A program made the translations under genes and the position numbers. DNA of 64,000 bases, taken from positions 3,348,001-3,412,000 of the forward strand of contig NZ_CP160403.1 in the NCBI RefSeq assembly GCF_040782645.1, read 5' to 3'. How positions within the stretch are numbered: the stretch's first letter is position 1; the number at the start of each line of letters is the position of its first letter. The notes beneath the pieces were generated by a model. That model saw only the letters and a list, made by a program, of their open reading frames with translations, did no database searches and had not been told where the DNA came from. The DNA comes from Streptomyces sp. HUAS ZL42 (GTDB taxonomy: Bacteria > Actinomycetota > Actinomycetes > Streptomycetales > Streptomycetaceae). Of the stretch, positions 9,124 to 17,160 are shown piece by piece.

Positions 9124-9305
9124 GTTACTCACTAGTAACGGCCGGATAACCGAACAACGACCCCCCGGTCTCGGACAGCCACGCAGGGTGGTGTCAAGCG
9201 CCGGGACAAAACAGTTGACAACTGGACGGAATCCGACAGACCAAGGGCTGCGACTTACTTGGAGTAACAGCGGCCGCGTTTACCAAGATTTGGTAAAGCG
9301 CGGCC
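9124..9305. promoter_or_regulatory. cluster of three palindromes upstream of the DUF6230 operon
   Basis: The gap 8741-9403 holds no convincing gene but has three palindromes: GTTACT-CACT-AGTAAC (9124-9139), TTACT-TGG-AGTAA (9255-9267) and a near-perfect arm pair at 9272-9286 and 9290-9305 with core TTTACCAA-GAT-TTGGTAAA. The first two share the TTACT half-site. They are probably operator sites for the operon read leftwards; the third could also act as a terminator. A smaller CTTCACC/GGTGAAG pair lies at 8952-8969. Confidence 0.55.
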
Positions 9306-9403
9306 GCAGTGACGCTACGTCGGCAAATCTTTCACTCGGGCACCACAGGCCCCGGCGTTTAGCGACTGGTCAGAACGGGGCCACCGCCCCGCTCCAACTC
9401 CCC

Positions 9404-10378
9404 CTAGAACAAGGCCCGTGCCAAGGCACGTCGTGCCGCGGCGACCCGCGGATCCTCCGCCCCCACCACCTCGAAAAGCTCGACGAGCCGCAGCCGCACC
9501 GCGTCCCGGTCGTCACCCACCGTGCGCTGCACCGTCTCGATGAGCCGCCCGAACGCGTCCTCGACATGACCGCCGACGAGATCCAGGTCGGCCGCGGCGA
9601 TCTGCGCCTGCACGTCCTGCGGCTTGTCGGCCGCGTCCTTGCGCACCTGCTGCGGGTCCGCGCCCTGCACCCGCTGGAGCAACTCGGCCTGGGCGAGCCC
9701 GAGTTTGGCCTCCGAGTTGCCCGGATCGTCGACCAGCACGTTCTTATACGCCTGGACCGCTCCGGCCAGGTCGCCCGCGTCCAGGGCCTGCACGGCGGCC
9801 TCCAGCAGCGCGTCGTACGGCCCGGCGGGCGTCGCGGGAGCCGCCGTGCGGTCGCCCGGCTCGGCGTCGGGGTCGACGGTCAGCCCGGTCAGCCCGAACC
9901 GCTGCTCGGCGACCTGCACCAGCTGATCGAGCGTCTGCCGGATCTGCGCCTCACCGGCGGCGCCCTGGAAGAGCGGCAGGGCCTGCCCCGCGACGACGGC
10001 GAACACGGCCGGAATCCCCTGGATCCCGAACTGCTGCATCAGCATCTGGTTGGCGTCGACGTCGATCTTGGCAAGCAGAAACCGCCCGTTGTACTCGACG
10101 GCGAGCCGCTCCAGGACCGGGCTCAACTGCTTGCAGGGCTGGCACCACTCGGCCCAGAAGTCGATGACGACGGGCACCTCGGCGGACCGCTGCAGGACGT
10201 CACGCTCGAACCCGGCCTCATCGACGTCGATGACGAGATCGGCGGGCGACACGGCCCCCGCCCCGCCCTGCCGGGCGGCATCGGCGCGCGCCTGCTCCGC
10301 CTTCGTCTTGGCCTCCTGGGCCGCCTTCACCGCGGCGAGGTCGACGACTCCGCTCATGGACATGTTCCGTGGCTGCAT
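9404..10378 (-). CDS. thioredoxin-domain protein with TPR-like tail (YbbN/CnoX-like)
   Basis: 324 aa from ATG at 10378, preceded by GGGGGAGG 8 nt upstream. After a charged Ala/Lys/Gln stretch (10-35), a thioredoxin fold covers about 48-155 with the active site WCQPC (Cys79, Cys82) and cis-Pro in GIPAV. The C-terminal half is an alanine-rich helical tetratricopeptide-like region (EAAVQALDAGDLAGAVQAYK). This architecture matches YbbN/CnoX, a redox chaperone, rather than a plain electron-donor thioredoxin. Divergent from the next TetR gene. Confidence 0.88.
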   Translation of the reverse strand: MQPRNMSMSGVVDLAAVKAAQEAKTKAEQARADAARQGGAGAVSPADLVIDVDEAGFERDVLQRSAEVPVVIDFWAEWCQPCKQLSPVLERLAVEYNGRFLLAKIDVDANQMLMQQFGIQGIPAVFAVVAGQALPLFQGAAGEAQIRQTLDQLVQVAEQRFGLTGLTVDPDAEPGDRTAAPATPAGPYDALLEAAVQALDAGDLAGAVQAYKNVLVDDPGNSEAKLGLAQAELLQRVQGADPQQVRKDAADKPQDVQAQIAAADLDLVGGHVEDAFGRLIETVQRTVGDDRDAVRLRLVELFEVVGAEDPRVAAARRALARALF

Positions 10379-10507
10379 GCGTCTATCCTCCCCCGTTCTC
10401 CGCGTGTGTGTGAAAAGCCACGGAAACCCGGGCCGACCGCGTCCTGTCCGGCGCCGGGTCCCCACCCCACGCCGCGTGCTCGTCACCCGTGTACGTCCGT
10501 CACGGGC

Positions 10508-10530
10508 TTACGCTACGAGTCGTAGCGTAA
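10508..10530. promoter_or_regulatory. perfect 23-bp palindromic operator
   Basis: Arms TTACGCTACG (10508-10517) and its exact reverse complement (10521-10530) flank AGT. It lies between the divergent thioredoxin-like gene and the TetR gene, 96 nt before the TetR start. Size and symmetry are typical of an autoregulatory TetR operator; it may control both directions. Confidence 0.8.
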
Positions 10531-10625
10531 TGGCACCGCGTGCCTCCGGGACACCACACCTTGGTGATCTCCCTCACGGCGTCACGGAAACCACCTGTCG
10601 TGAACCCGCCGGTTATCGTCGGGGG

Positions 10626-11261
10626 ATGCAGAGCCGCACCCCCGCCGTCCGCGCCGGCCGTCCGCGCAGCGCCACCGCGGACGCCGCGATCCTGGCCGCG
10701 ACGCGGGAGGCCCTGGTCGACCTGGGCTGGTCGAAGCTCACGCTGGGAGACGTGGCGACGCGGGCCGGGGTTGCCAAGACGACCCTCTATCGCCGCTGGG
10801 CCGGCAAGAACGAACTCGTCGTCGACGCGGTGGCCGAACTCTTCGACGAACTGCGCCTGCCCGACCGCGGCAGCCTGGCCGCCGACATCGAGGGCGTGGT
10901 CCTGCAGTTCGCCGCGATCCTCGCCCGTCCGGAGGCCAGGAGCGGCCTGATGGCGGTCGTGGCGGAGGCCACGAGGGACGACGCCCTCCGCGAACGCATC
11001 CGCGCGTCGATCGTCGACCGCCAGAAGCGGCTGGTCCTGGAGGGCCGGGCGCGCGCCCAGACCCGCGGCGAACTCCCTCTGGAGACGGACCCCGAGGAAG
11101 CCGCCCGCACGGTCGACCTGATCTTCGATATGGTGGCGGGCGCGGTGGTCCACCGCACCCTGGTGAGCGCGGAACAGGCGGACGCGGACTGGGTACACCG
11201 CTTCACCGCGGTACTGGTCGCGGGCCTGGGCGCGACGGGCGGCGTGTCCCGGGTGTATTGA
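10626..11261 (+). CDS. TetR/AcrR-family regulator
   Basis: 211 aa DNA-binding repressor. The helix-turn-helix is near residues 30-60 (KLTLGDVATRAGVAKTTLYRRW), with the typical TetR start AAILAATREALVDLGW; the C-terminal ligand domain (about 75-200) resembles the TetR_C16-like group. The ATG at 10626 follows only GGGGG, a weak site. It faces icmA tail to tail. The 23-bp palindrome upstream is its likely operator. Ligand unknown. Confidence 0.9.
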   Translation: MQSRTPAVRAGRPRSATADAAILAATREALVDLGWSKLTLGDVATRAGVAKTTLYRRWAGKNELVVDAVAELFDELRLPDRGSLAADIEGVVLQFAAILARPEARSGLMAVVAEATRDDALRERIRASIVDRQKRLVLEGRARAQTRGELPLETDPEEAARTVDLIFDMVAGAVVHRTLVSAEQADADWVHRFTAVLVAGLGATGGVSRVY

Positions 11262-11305
11262 TCACGAGCATTGTCGACACACGCTGTCCAGGACCAGGGG
11301 ATCGT

Positions 11306-13006
11306 TCAGAAGCCCGCCGGCTCGGTGTACACCCCCCACTCGTCCCGCAGCACGTCACAGATCTCGCCGAGCGTCGCCTCGGCCCGTACGGCATCCAGCA
11401 TGGGCTCGATCATGTTCGAGCCGTCACGCGCCGCCGCGAGCATCGCGTCGAGCGCGGCCCGTACGCGGGTGTCGTCCCGCTGCGCCCTGCGCCCCGTGAG
11501 GATCCGCACCTGTTCGCGCTCGACCTCGTGGCTGATGCGCAGGATCTCCAGGTCACCGGTGACGGAGCCCTCGTGGCAGTTCACGCCGACGATCCGCTTG
11601 TCACCCTTCTCCAAGGCCTGCTGGTACCGGAACGCCGACTCCGCGATCTCCCCGGTGAACCACCCGTCCTCGATCCCCCGCAGGATCCCGGACGAGACCG
11701 GCCCGATCGGGTGCCGCCCGTCGGGATGCGCCCTCAGCCCCCGCTCCTTGATCTGCTCGAAGATCTTCTCCGCGTCCGCCTCGATCCGGTCCGTCAGCTG
11801 CTCGACGTACCACGAACCGCCCAGCGGATCCGCCACGCTCGCGACCCCGGTCTCCTCCATCAGGACCTGCTGTGTCCTGAGCGCGATCTCCGCGGCCTGC
11901 TCCGAGGGCAGCGCAAGCGTCTCGTCCAGAGCGTTGGTGTGCAGCGAGTTCGTCCCGCCCAGCACCGCCGCCAGCGCCTCCACCGCCGTGCGCACCACGT
12001 TGTTGTACGGCTGCTGGGCGGTCAGCGAGACACCCGCGGTCTGCGTGTGGAACCGCAGCCACTGCGCCTTGTCCGACGTCGCGCCGTACACGTCCCGCAT
12101 CCAGCGGGCCCAGATCCGCCGCGCCGCGCGGAACTTGGCGATCTCCTCGAAGAAATCGACGTGGGCGTCGAAGAAGAAGGACAGACCGGGCGCGAACACG
12201 TCCACGTCCAGCCCGCGCGACAGACCCAGCTCCACGTACCCGAACCCGTCCGCCAGCGTGTATGCCAGCTCCTGCGCCGCCGTCGCACCGGCCTCGCGGA
12301 TGTGATAGCCGGAGACGGACAGCGGCTTGTAGGCGGGGATGCCGGCCGCGCAGTACTCCATCAGGTCGCCGATGAGGCGGAGGTGCGGCTCGGGCTGGAA
12401 GAGCCACTCCTTCTGGGCGATGTACTCCTTGAAGATGTCGGTCTGCAGCGTGCCGTTGAGCACGGAGGGATCCACGCCCTGCCGCTCGGCCGCGACCAGG
12501 TACATGCAGAAGACCGGAACCGCCGGCCCGCTGATCGTCATCGACGTGGTCACATCGCCCAGCGGGATGTCCCTGAACAGGACCTCCATGTCGGCGGCCG
12601 AGTCGATCGCCACACCGCAGTGCCCGACCTCGCCCAGCGAGCGCGGGTCGTCGGAGTCGCGTCCCATCAGCGTCGGCATGTCGAAGGCGACCGAGAGGCC
12701 GCCCCCGCCCGCCGCGAGGATCATCTTGTAGCGCTCGTTGGTCTGCTCGGCGTTCCCGAACCCGGCGAACTGCCGAATGGTCCACGTCCGCCCCCGGTAG
12801 CCGGTGGGATACAGACCGCGAGTGAAGGGGTACTCCCCCGGCCAGCCGATCCGCTCGAAGCCCTCGTACCTGTCCCCGGGGCGGGGGCCGTACACCGGCT
12901 CCACGGGATCCCCGGAGAGCGTGGTGAAGTCGGCGTTGCGCCTGCGTGCGGCGTCGTACCGGGCCTGCCAGCGGCGGCGGCCCTCCTCGATGGCGTCAGC
13001 GTCCAT
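11306..13006 (-). CDS. icmA: isobutyryl-CoA mutase large subunit
   Basis: Adenosylcobalamin-dependent mutase subunit that interconverts isobutyryl-CoA and n-butyryl-CoA, linking valine breakdown to butyryl-CoA. 566 aa, exactly the IcmA length, with no fused B12 domain; IcmB must supply that and is not in this window. Specificity residues agree: Phe80 (in TIRQFAGFG) and Gln198 (in EYIAQKE), where methylmalonyl-CoA mutases have Tyr and Arg. The active-site stretch [20 protein letters not shown] is intact. Start ATG at 13006 with no Shine-Dalgarno; the promoter places +1 at about the start codon, so the mRNA is probably leaderless. Confidence 0.94.
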   Translation of the reverse strand: MDADAIEEGRRRWQARYDAARRRNADFTTLSGDPVEPVYGPRPGDRYEGFERIGWPGEYPFTRGLYPTGYRGRTWTIRQFAGFGNAEQTNERYKMILAAGGGGLSVAFDMPTLMGRDSDDPRSLGEVGHCGVAIDSAADMEVLFRDIPLGDVTTSMTISGPAVPVFCMYLVAAERQGVDPSVLNGTLQTDIFKEYIAQKEWLFQPEPHLRLIGDLMEYCAAGIPAYKPLSVSGYHIREAGATAAQELAYTLADGFGYVELGLSRGLDVDVFAPGLSFFFDAHVDFFEEIAKFRAARRIWARWMRDVYGATSDKAQWLRFHTQTAGVSLTAQQPYNNVVRTAVEALAAVLGGTNSLHTNALDETLALPSEQAAEIALRTQQVLMEETGVASVADPLGGSWYVEQLTDRIEADAEKIFEQIKERGLRAHPDGRHPIGPVSSGILRGIEDGWFTGEIAESAFRYQQALEKGDKRIVGVNCHEGSVTGDLEILRISHEVEREQVRILTGRRAQRDDTRVRAALDAMLAAARDGSNMIEPMLDAVRAEATLGEICDVLRDEWGVYTEPAGF

Positions 13007-13079
13007 GTAGTCAAATTTACTTGGACGTCCTAGTAAATGTCGACGGCTGGCCGCGATTTACTAGGACGTCCGAGTAAAT
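13007..13079 (-). promoter_or_regulatory. icmA promoter with two palindromic operators
   Basis: On the minus strand, TCGACA (13038-13043), an 18-nt spacer and TAAATT (13014-13019) form a plausible promoter whose +1 falls at about the icmA ATG. A 24-bp palindrome (13015-13038; arms ATTTACT, core GGACGTCC) fills the spacer. A second copy lies at 13056-13079. Each copy has one mismatched symmetric pair. The centres are 41 bp apart, close to four helical turns. A repressor bound here would block RNA polymerase directly. The regulator is unknown. Confidence 0.82.
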
Positions 13080-13152
13080 TGCCGTGGGCAACCGCCGCAA
13101 GCAGCGCTCTCGCGGCGGTGCGGTCAGGGCGTGCGGATGATCCCGAAGACGC

Positions 13153-13207
13153 GCCCTGAGCCTGCCCTGAGCCTGCCCTGAGCCGGCCCAGAGCCGGCCC
13201 TAAGCCT
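13153..13207. repeat. five-copy 11-bp tandem repeat
   Basis: Five consecutive 11-bp units of the form GCCCTGAGCCT, with substitutions in copies 3-5. The last unit overlaps the stop codon of the DUF3817 gene. The unit length is about one helical turn. Confidence 0.8.
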
Positions 13208-13538
13208 TGACGGCGGCCGCCGCGTCCTCGGCGACGCCTGCCCCGAGCTCGTGGGTGACCTTGCGCTCCACGAAGAAGGCGGCCGTCGGGACCGTCCCCG
13301 CGAGCAGCACCCACAGCAGCTTGCCGACCGGCCACTTCGCCTTGGATCCCAGGTCGAAGGCGAAGATCAGGTAGACCACGTACAGCCAGCCGTGGGCGAT
13401 GCCGACGACGCTCGTGAAGTCCGCGGCACCGTCGATCTCGAGGACGTACTTGGCGATCACGCCCAGGGTCAGCAGGACCAGCAGCACACCGGTGACGTAG
13501 GCCATGACGCGGTAGCGGGTCAGCACGCTTTTTTTCAT
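13200..13538 (-). CDS. DUF3817 membrane protein
   Basis: 112 aa from ATG at 13538 (MKKSVLTRYRVMAYVTGVLL). Three hydrophobic helices: about 11-32, 46-66 and 75-95. The VGIAHGWLYVVYLIFAFDLG segment is characteristic of DUF3817, a small actinobacterial inner-membrane family of unknown role. There is no Shine-Dalgarno; TACGCT lies 9-14 nt before the ATG, so leaderless translation is likely. A second family member is at 17451-17795. Confidence 0.8.
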   Translation of the reverse strand: MKKSVLTRYRVMAYVTGVLLVLLTLGVIAKYVLEIDGAADFTSVVGIAHGWLYVVYLIFAFDLGSKAKWPVGKLLWVLLAGTVPTAAFFVERKVTHELGAGVAEDAAAAVKA

Positions 13539-13581
13539 GGAGTCGAGCGTAACCACCCGTTCCGGGAGATCTTGCCGCGGG

Positions 13582-14091
13582 TCACTCGTCGTCGAAGTCG
13601 TGCGCGGCCACCCGCAGCGGCCGCAGCATCGCGAAGATCTCCCCGCACTCCTCCGCGTCGTACACACCGAGCCCGAAGTCCATCGCCATCAGATCGCGGG
13701 TGGCCGCCTCGACCACCTCGCGGCCCTTGTCGGTGATGGAGGCGAGCGTGCCTCTGCCGTCGTTGGGGTTGGGCCGCTTGGCCACCAGGCCGGACTTCAC
13801 GAGGCGGTCCACGGTGTTCGTCACCGACGTGGGGTGCACCTGGAGCCGCTCGCCGATCTTGGACATCGTCAGCTCGCCCTCCTTGGAGAACGTGAGCAGC
13901 ACCAGCGCCTCGTACCGCGCGAACGTCAGTCCGTACGGCTTGACCACCGCGTCCACCTCGGCGAGCAGGATCTGGTGCGCCCGCATGATCGAGGTGATCG
14001 CGGCCATGGACGGCACGTTTCCCCAGCGCTGCTTCCAGAGTTCGTCGGCGCGCGCGATGGGATCGAAGGGAAGACTGAGCGGCTTCGGCAC
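13582..14091 (-). CDS. MarR-family regulator
   Basis: 169 aa, GTG start at 14091 with GGAG close upstream. The winged helix is in the middle (GELTMSKIGERLQVHPTSVTNTVDRLVKSGLVAK), followed by the wing RPNPNDGRGTLASITDKG. A palindrome ACCGGCCGGT lies at 14105-14114 just before the start and could be its own operator. It is read in the same direction as DUF3817, 43 nt upstream of it. Ligand unknown. Confidence 0.9.
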   Translation of the reverse strand: MPKPLSLPFDPIARADELWKQRWGNVPSMAAITSIMRAHQILLAEVDAVVKPYGLTFARYEALVLLTFSKEGELTMSKIGERLQVHPTSVTNTVDRLVKSGLVAKRPNPNDGRGTLASITDKGREVVEAATRDLMAMDFGLGVYDAEECGEIFAMLRPLRVAAHDFDDE

Positions 14092-14186
14092 GTCTCCAGA
14101 CCTTACCGGCCGGTCATATGCCGGTCAGCCCCGTCTCGGCTATCGGTCCTTCGGGCGGCCCCCGGCGGTCGGGCCGTTTGCGCCTT

Positions 14187-14570
14187 GGGTCCGGTGGGCG
14201 GGTCGGGGGTGTGGTGGCAGGGCGGGGCTGTCGCGGGTTGCGCGGTGGCCTCCGGCGGTGGTGCCGTTTGCGCCGTGGGTCCTGGGTGGGTCGGGGGTGT
14301 GGTGGTGCGGCGAGCCCGTCGCGGGTTGCGCCGTGGCCCCCGGCGGTGGTGCCGTCGCGCCTGGGCCGGGTGAGCGGGGCGGGGTGTGGTGGTACGCCGA
14401 GCCCGTCGCGGGTTGCGCCGTGGCCCCCGGCGGTGGTGCCGTTTGCGCCGTGGGTCCGGTGGGTGGGTCGGGGGTGTGGTGGTACGGCGAGCCCGTCGCG
14501 GGTTGCGCCCCTCTGCCCGCTGCCACAGTGAACGGCGTGGGGACCAGCTAAGCGACGGGCTGCGCCGCAC
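14187..14570. repeat. four degenerate ~88-bp tandem repeats plus inverted copy
   Basis: Four units of about 88 bp share GGGTGTGGTGG, a Gly/Ala-biased middle, CGTCGCGGGTTGCGC and CCGGCGGTGGTGCCGT. After the fourth, 14550-14580 carries an inverted partial copy (GCGACGGGCTGCGCCGCACC and ACCACACC), able to fold back on the array. Open frames across it only reflect GC composition. I recall similar units scattered through Streptomyces intergenic DNA, but did not check. Confidence 0.75.
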
Positions 14571-14629
14571 CACCACACCCCGCTCCGGCGCGCGGGCGAC
14601 TGCGGGTGCGTGCGGGGCGCGCTCAGCCA

Positions 14630-14790
14630 TGCCGCCCGACCGCGGGCCCGCGGCGCAGCCGCCGTGTCCATCCGCGGGCGGGCTCAGCCACCTTGTTGGT
14701 CCGCGGGCCCGCGGCGCAGCCATCGTGCCCATCCGCGGGCGCGCACCGCGCTCAGCCACCTCGTTGGTCCGCGGGCATGCGTGCCGCCTG
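14630..14790. repeat. second degenerate tandem repeat, ~60-70 bp units
   Basis: Repeated blocks combine GCTCAGCCA, TTGGTCCGCGGGC, CGCGGCGCAGCC and CATCCGCGGGCG about three times. The sequence differs from the preceding array. Together they fill the gene-free stretch 14110-14931; 14790-14931 is further GC-rich DNA with GGGTTGCGCCACCCACCCC-type segments and no gene I can support. Confidence 0.65.
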
Positions 14791-14931
14791 GGGCGGCACG
14801 GGTGGGCGCGGGCGGCACCCCGCCAGCGCCGGGTTGCGCCACCCACCCCACGCCGGCCGCAGCACCGGGTGCCCGTGCGGGCCGCAGGCTCTGACGGTGC
14901 CGGGCCGCACAACCCACCCCGCATCAACAGA

Positions 14932-15582
14932 TCAGCCTCGGCCCGTTCTCCGCAGCCGGTGCCTGACCGCCCGTTGTGCCACAGGCCCGAGCTCCTCCAA
15001 CGCCGCCACCAGCGCGCCCAGTTGCTCCAGGGCATCCAGGGCGGCACCCGCTCCGGCCGCGTCGACCCCCTCGTACAGCTCGATTCCGACGAACGAGGCG
15101 GCCACCGCCCGCGCCAGTCCCGACGGATCCGTGAACTCCCCGAAGGGGGTCGTCGCGAGGACCCGGCTGAGGACCTTCTCTATCTCGGCGATCCACAGCT
15201 CGAGACCCGCGGCCGTGGCCGGGCCGAGGGTCGCGTGGGTCTGCGCGCCGGCGAGGAGCTGGCCGAGGAGGGCGACATGTCCGCCGGCCCGCTCCTGCTC
15301 GTGGATCTGACGGCCCACGACGAGGAGTTCGGAGAGCGAGGTGACCTCGTCGAAGCGGGCGCGGTAGCGGGACACCGTGCGTTCCGCGCCGTACCGGCAT
15401 GCCGCTGCGAGGAGTTCGTCCACCGAGCCGAAGTGGTAGAAGACCAGCGCCTGGTTGACGCCGGCCGCCGTCGCGATCGTACGGGCCGACGTCTTGGCGA
15501 TCCCCTGTTCGGTGAGCGTGCGCAACGCGCCCTCGAGCAGTTTCGTCTTCGTCTCCTGCGACTTCGCCGTCTCGGGGCTCAC
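14932..15582 (-). CDS. TetR-family regulator of SRPBCC-DUF4166 operon
   Basis: 216 aa, GTG start at 15582 overlapping the DUF4166 stop by 4 nt, so it is the last gene of a coupled three-gene operon. HTH at about 28-52 (IAKTSARTIATAAGVNQALVFYHF), with a typical TetR ligand domain after it and an Arg-rich tail. The two TTTGAGC palindromes in front of the operon are its likely operators, giving negative autoregulation. Confidence 0.9.
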   Translation of the reverse strand: MSPETAKSQETKTKLLEGALRTLTEQGIAKTSARTIATAAGVNQALVFYHFGSVDELLAAACRYGAERTVSRYRARFDEVTSLSELLVVGRQIHEQERAGGHVALLGQLLAGAQTHATLGPATAAGLELWIAEIEKVLSRVLATTPFGEFTDPSGLARAVAASFVGIELYEGVDAAGAGAALDALEQLGALVAALEELGPVAQRAVRHRLRRTGRG

Positions 15583-16259
15583 GCGCGCGGCTCCTCGCGG
15601 ACCGGGCGCAGACCGGGGCGTACCCCGCAGGCCCGGATGTCCTGGTAGGCCGCCCTGAAGGTGCCCTCGTAGCCGAAGAGCGGGCCGAAGTACCGGTTCA
15701 CGACCCGGACTTGGATGCGGAAGCGGTCGGTCGTGTCGTCGTAGGACTCGCGGACCTCCGCGGTGGCGCCGATGAGTTCGGGGACGCGGACGTCCACCAT
15801 GCCTTCCCTGAAACGGTGTTCCCCCGAGCGGATCAGCAGCGAGCCGTCGGGCTCGGCGTGGAAGTGGAGGTCGCTGGCGAGGTGCTGGTGGGTGCCGAGG
15901 TAGTCGAGGATGCGGTCACCCTTGGGGCTCAGCACCATCTGGGCGTCGAAGCGGCGGGAGCGGCCGGGCAGGTCGAAGGTGCGTACGAAGGTCACCGTCT
16001 CACGGCCGAAGCCGTCGGTGTACGGGACGTTCTCGATGGTGAAGGGGATGTTTTGGCCGGCTCGCGGGACCAGGATGTTGCGGGTGGCGCCCAGGGAGAG
16101 GAACGGCTTCACGAAGGGCGCCCCGTGCCAGACGCGATGCATCACACCACGGCCCGTGCACGCCTCGCCGCTCGCCAGGCCGACCGAGAAGCGGCGCTGC
16201 AGCCGGGGGTGGAGGCGGTCGAAGTCGGCGCCCATCACGGTGCGGAAGATGGAGGTCAT
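15579..16259 (-). CDS. DUF4166 protein
   Basis: 226 aa from ATG at 16259, overlapping the upstream SRPBCC stop by 4 nt (ATGA). It begins MTSIFRTVMGADFDRLHPRL and has the family's FTIENVPYTDGFGRETVTFVRTF segment and beta-rich remainder. DUF4166 is a small-ligand-like fold of unknown reaction. Coupling to an SRPBCC lipid/ligand-binding protein and a TetR regulator suggests handling of a hydrophobic compound; this is inference. Confidence 0.82.
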   Translation of the reverse strand: MTSIFRTVMGADFDRLHPRLQRRFSVGLASGEACTGRGVMHRVWHGAPFVKPFLSLGATRNILVPRAGQNIPFTIENVPYTDGFGRETVTFVRTFDLPGRSRRFDAQMVLSPKGDRILDYLGTHQHLASDLHFHAEPDGSLLIRSGEHRFREGMVDVRVPELIGATAEVRESYDDTTDRFRIQVRVVNRYFGPLFGYEGTFRAAYQDIRACGVRPGLRPVREEPRA

Positions 16260-17017
16260 CGCGGGTTCTCCAGGGTGCGCAGGAGACGGGGAGCGCGTAC
16301 GCGGGTGGGCGGCTGGCGCAGGCAGCGGCGGGCCGCCGGCGTGCAGGCCAGGGGTTGTTTGAAGAGGGCCACGCAGACGGCGCCGGCCAGCAGGAGGGGG
16401 CACAGGTAGGCCATGGACGCCGCGAAGGGTCCGAGGAGGCGGAGGGGGGAGCCAAGGCCCAGGCCGGTACAGGCGACGGTGATGACGGCGGCGCGTACGG
16501 CCAGTTCCGCGAGCCAGTTCAGCAGGGCGCGCTCCGGGGTGATGCCCCGCTCCAGCCAGAGGCGCAGGCGGTCGAAGGACCAGGCCGTCGCCCAGCCCAT
16601 CAGCGGGCGCAGGACCAGCCGGTCGGCCAGCGCGCCGAAGGCGCCCCAGCGGGGGCGGTAGTCGTAGCCGGTGAGGAAGCGGACGCCGTCGCCGTCCGGG
16701 ATGTAGCGCCAGTAGCCGCTGCCCTCGGCGAGCAGGGAGAGCGGGTGCGGGGAGGAGAAGCGCAGGGCGGAGGTGCGGGTGCCGTCCGGGCGCTCCCGCT
16801 CGCCCGCCGACACGCCGGTGCCGGCGATCGTGAGGAAGGGCAACACTCGGGTGGCGTACCGGAAGCGTTGTGGTTCGCCGTCCGAGCGCGGGAGATGGTC
16901 GATCTCGGTGAAGCGGAGGTCCCAGCGCTGATGCTGGGCCGGTTCCTGCGTGCGTGACCACAACTCGTCGAGGTCGGCGCGGATGCGTGCCTCTATGTAG
17001 AGCCCCGTGAGCCCCAT
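16256..17017 (-). CDS. SRPBCC-family protein with C-terminal membrane segments
   Basis: 253 aa from ATG at 17017, preceded by GGGGGAT. The N-terminal 150 residues begin LYIEARIRADLDELWSRTQE and continue as a polyketide-cyclase/START-like (SRPBCC) fold with a hydrophobic cavity. Residues about 165-230 carry hydrophobic helices (AELAVRAAVITVACTGLGLG; YLCPLLLAGAVCVALF), so the domain is membrane-tethered. First gene of the operon controlled by the two palindromes. Confidence 0.78.
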   Translation of the reverse strand: MGLTGLYIEARIRADLDELWSRTQEPAQHQRWDLRFTEIDHLPRSDGEPQRFRYATRVLPFLTIAGTGVSAGERERPDGTRTSALRFSSPHPLSLLAEGSGYWRYIPDGDGVRFLTGYDYRPRWGAFGALADRLVLRPLMGWATAWSFDRLRLWLERGITPERALLNWLAELAVRAAVITVACTGLGLGSPLRLLGPFAASMAYLCPLLLAGAVCVALFKQPLACTPAARRCLRQPPTRVRAPRLLRTLENPR

Positions 17018-17043
17018 GGCGAATCCCCCAGTTCAGCTCGCTC

Positions 17044-17104
17044 TTTGAGCGACTGCTCAAACACTCTGGCAGGCAACGTACACCTCTTTGAGCGATCGCT
17101 CAAA
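17044..17104 (-). promoter_or_regulatory. promoter with two TetR-type operators
   Basis: TTTGAGCGATCGCTCAAA (17087-17104) is a perfect 18-bp palindrome; TTTGAGCGACTGCTCAAA (17044-17061) is the same with one mismatched pair. They are 43 bp apart, four helical turns. On the minus strand TTGAGC (17098-17103) and TACGTT (17075-17080) with a 17-bp spacer form a promoter: one operator covers the -35 and the other lies just downstream of +1. Confidence 0.88.
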
Positions 17105-17120
17105 CATGCGGGACGGGAAA

Positions 17121-17144
17121 ACCCCGGCCCATGAGGACCGGGGT
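17121..17144 (-). terminator. Rho-independent-type terminator
   Basis: Stem ACCCCGG/CCGGGGT around a 10-nt loop, followed on the minus strand by TTTT. It stands 17 nt beyond the MTH1187-like gene, which it terminates. Confidence 0.8.
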
Positions 17145-17160
17145 CTCGGCTCTGCCGGGC

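Noticed and set aside
14103..15047. Long Pro/Thr/Arg-rich frames across the repeat island, either strand
   Set aside because: They only follow the DNA repeats, have no ribosome site, and contain none of the codon bias of neighbours.
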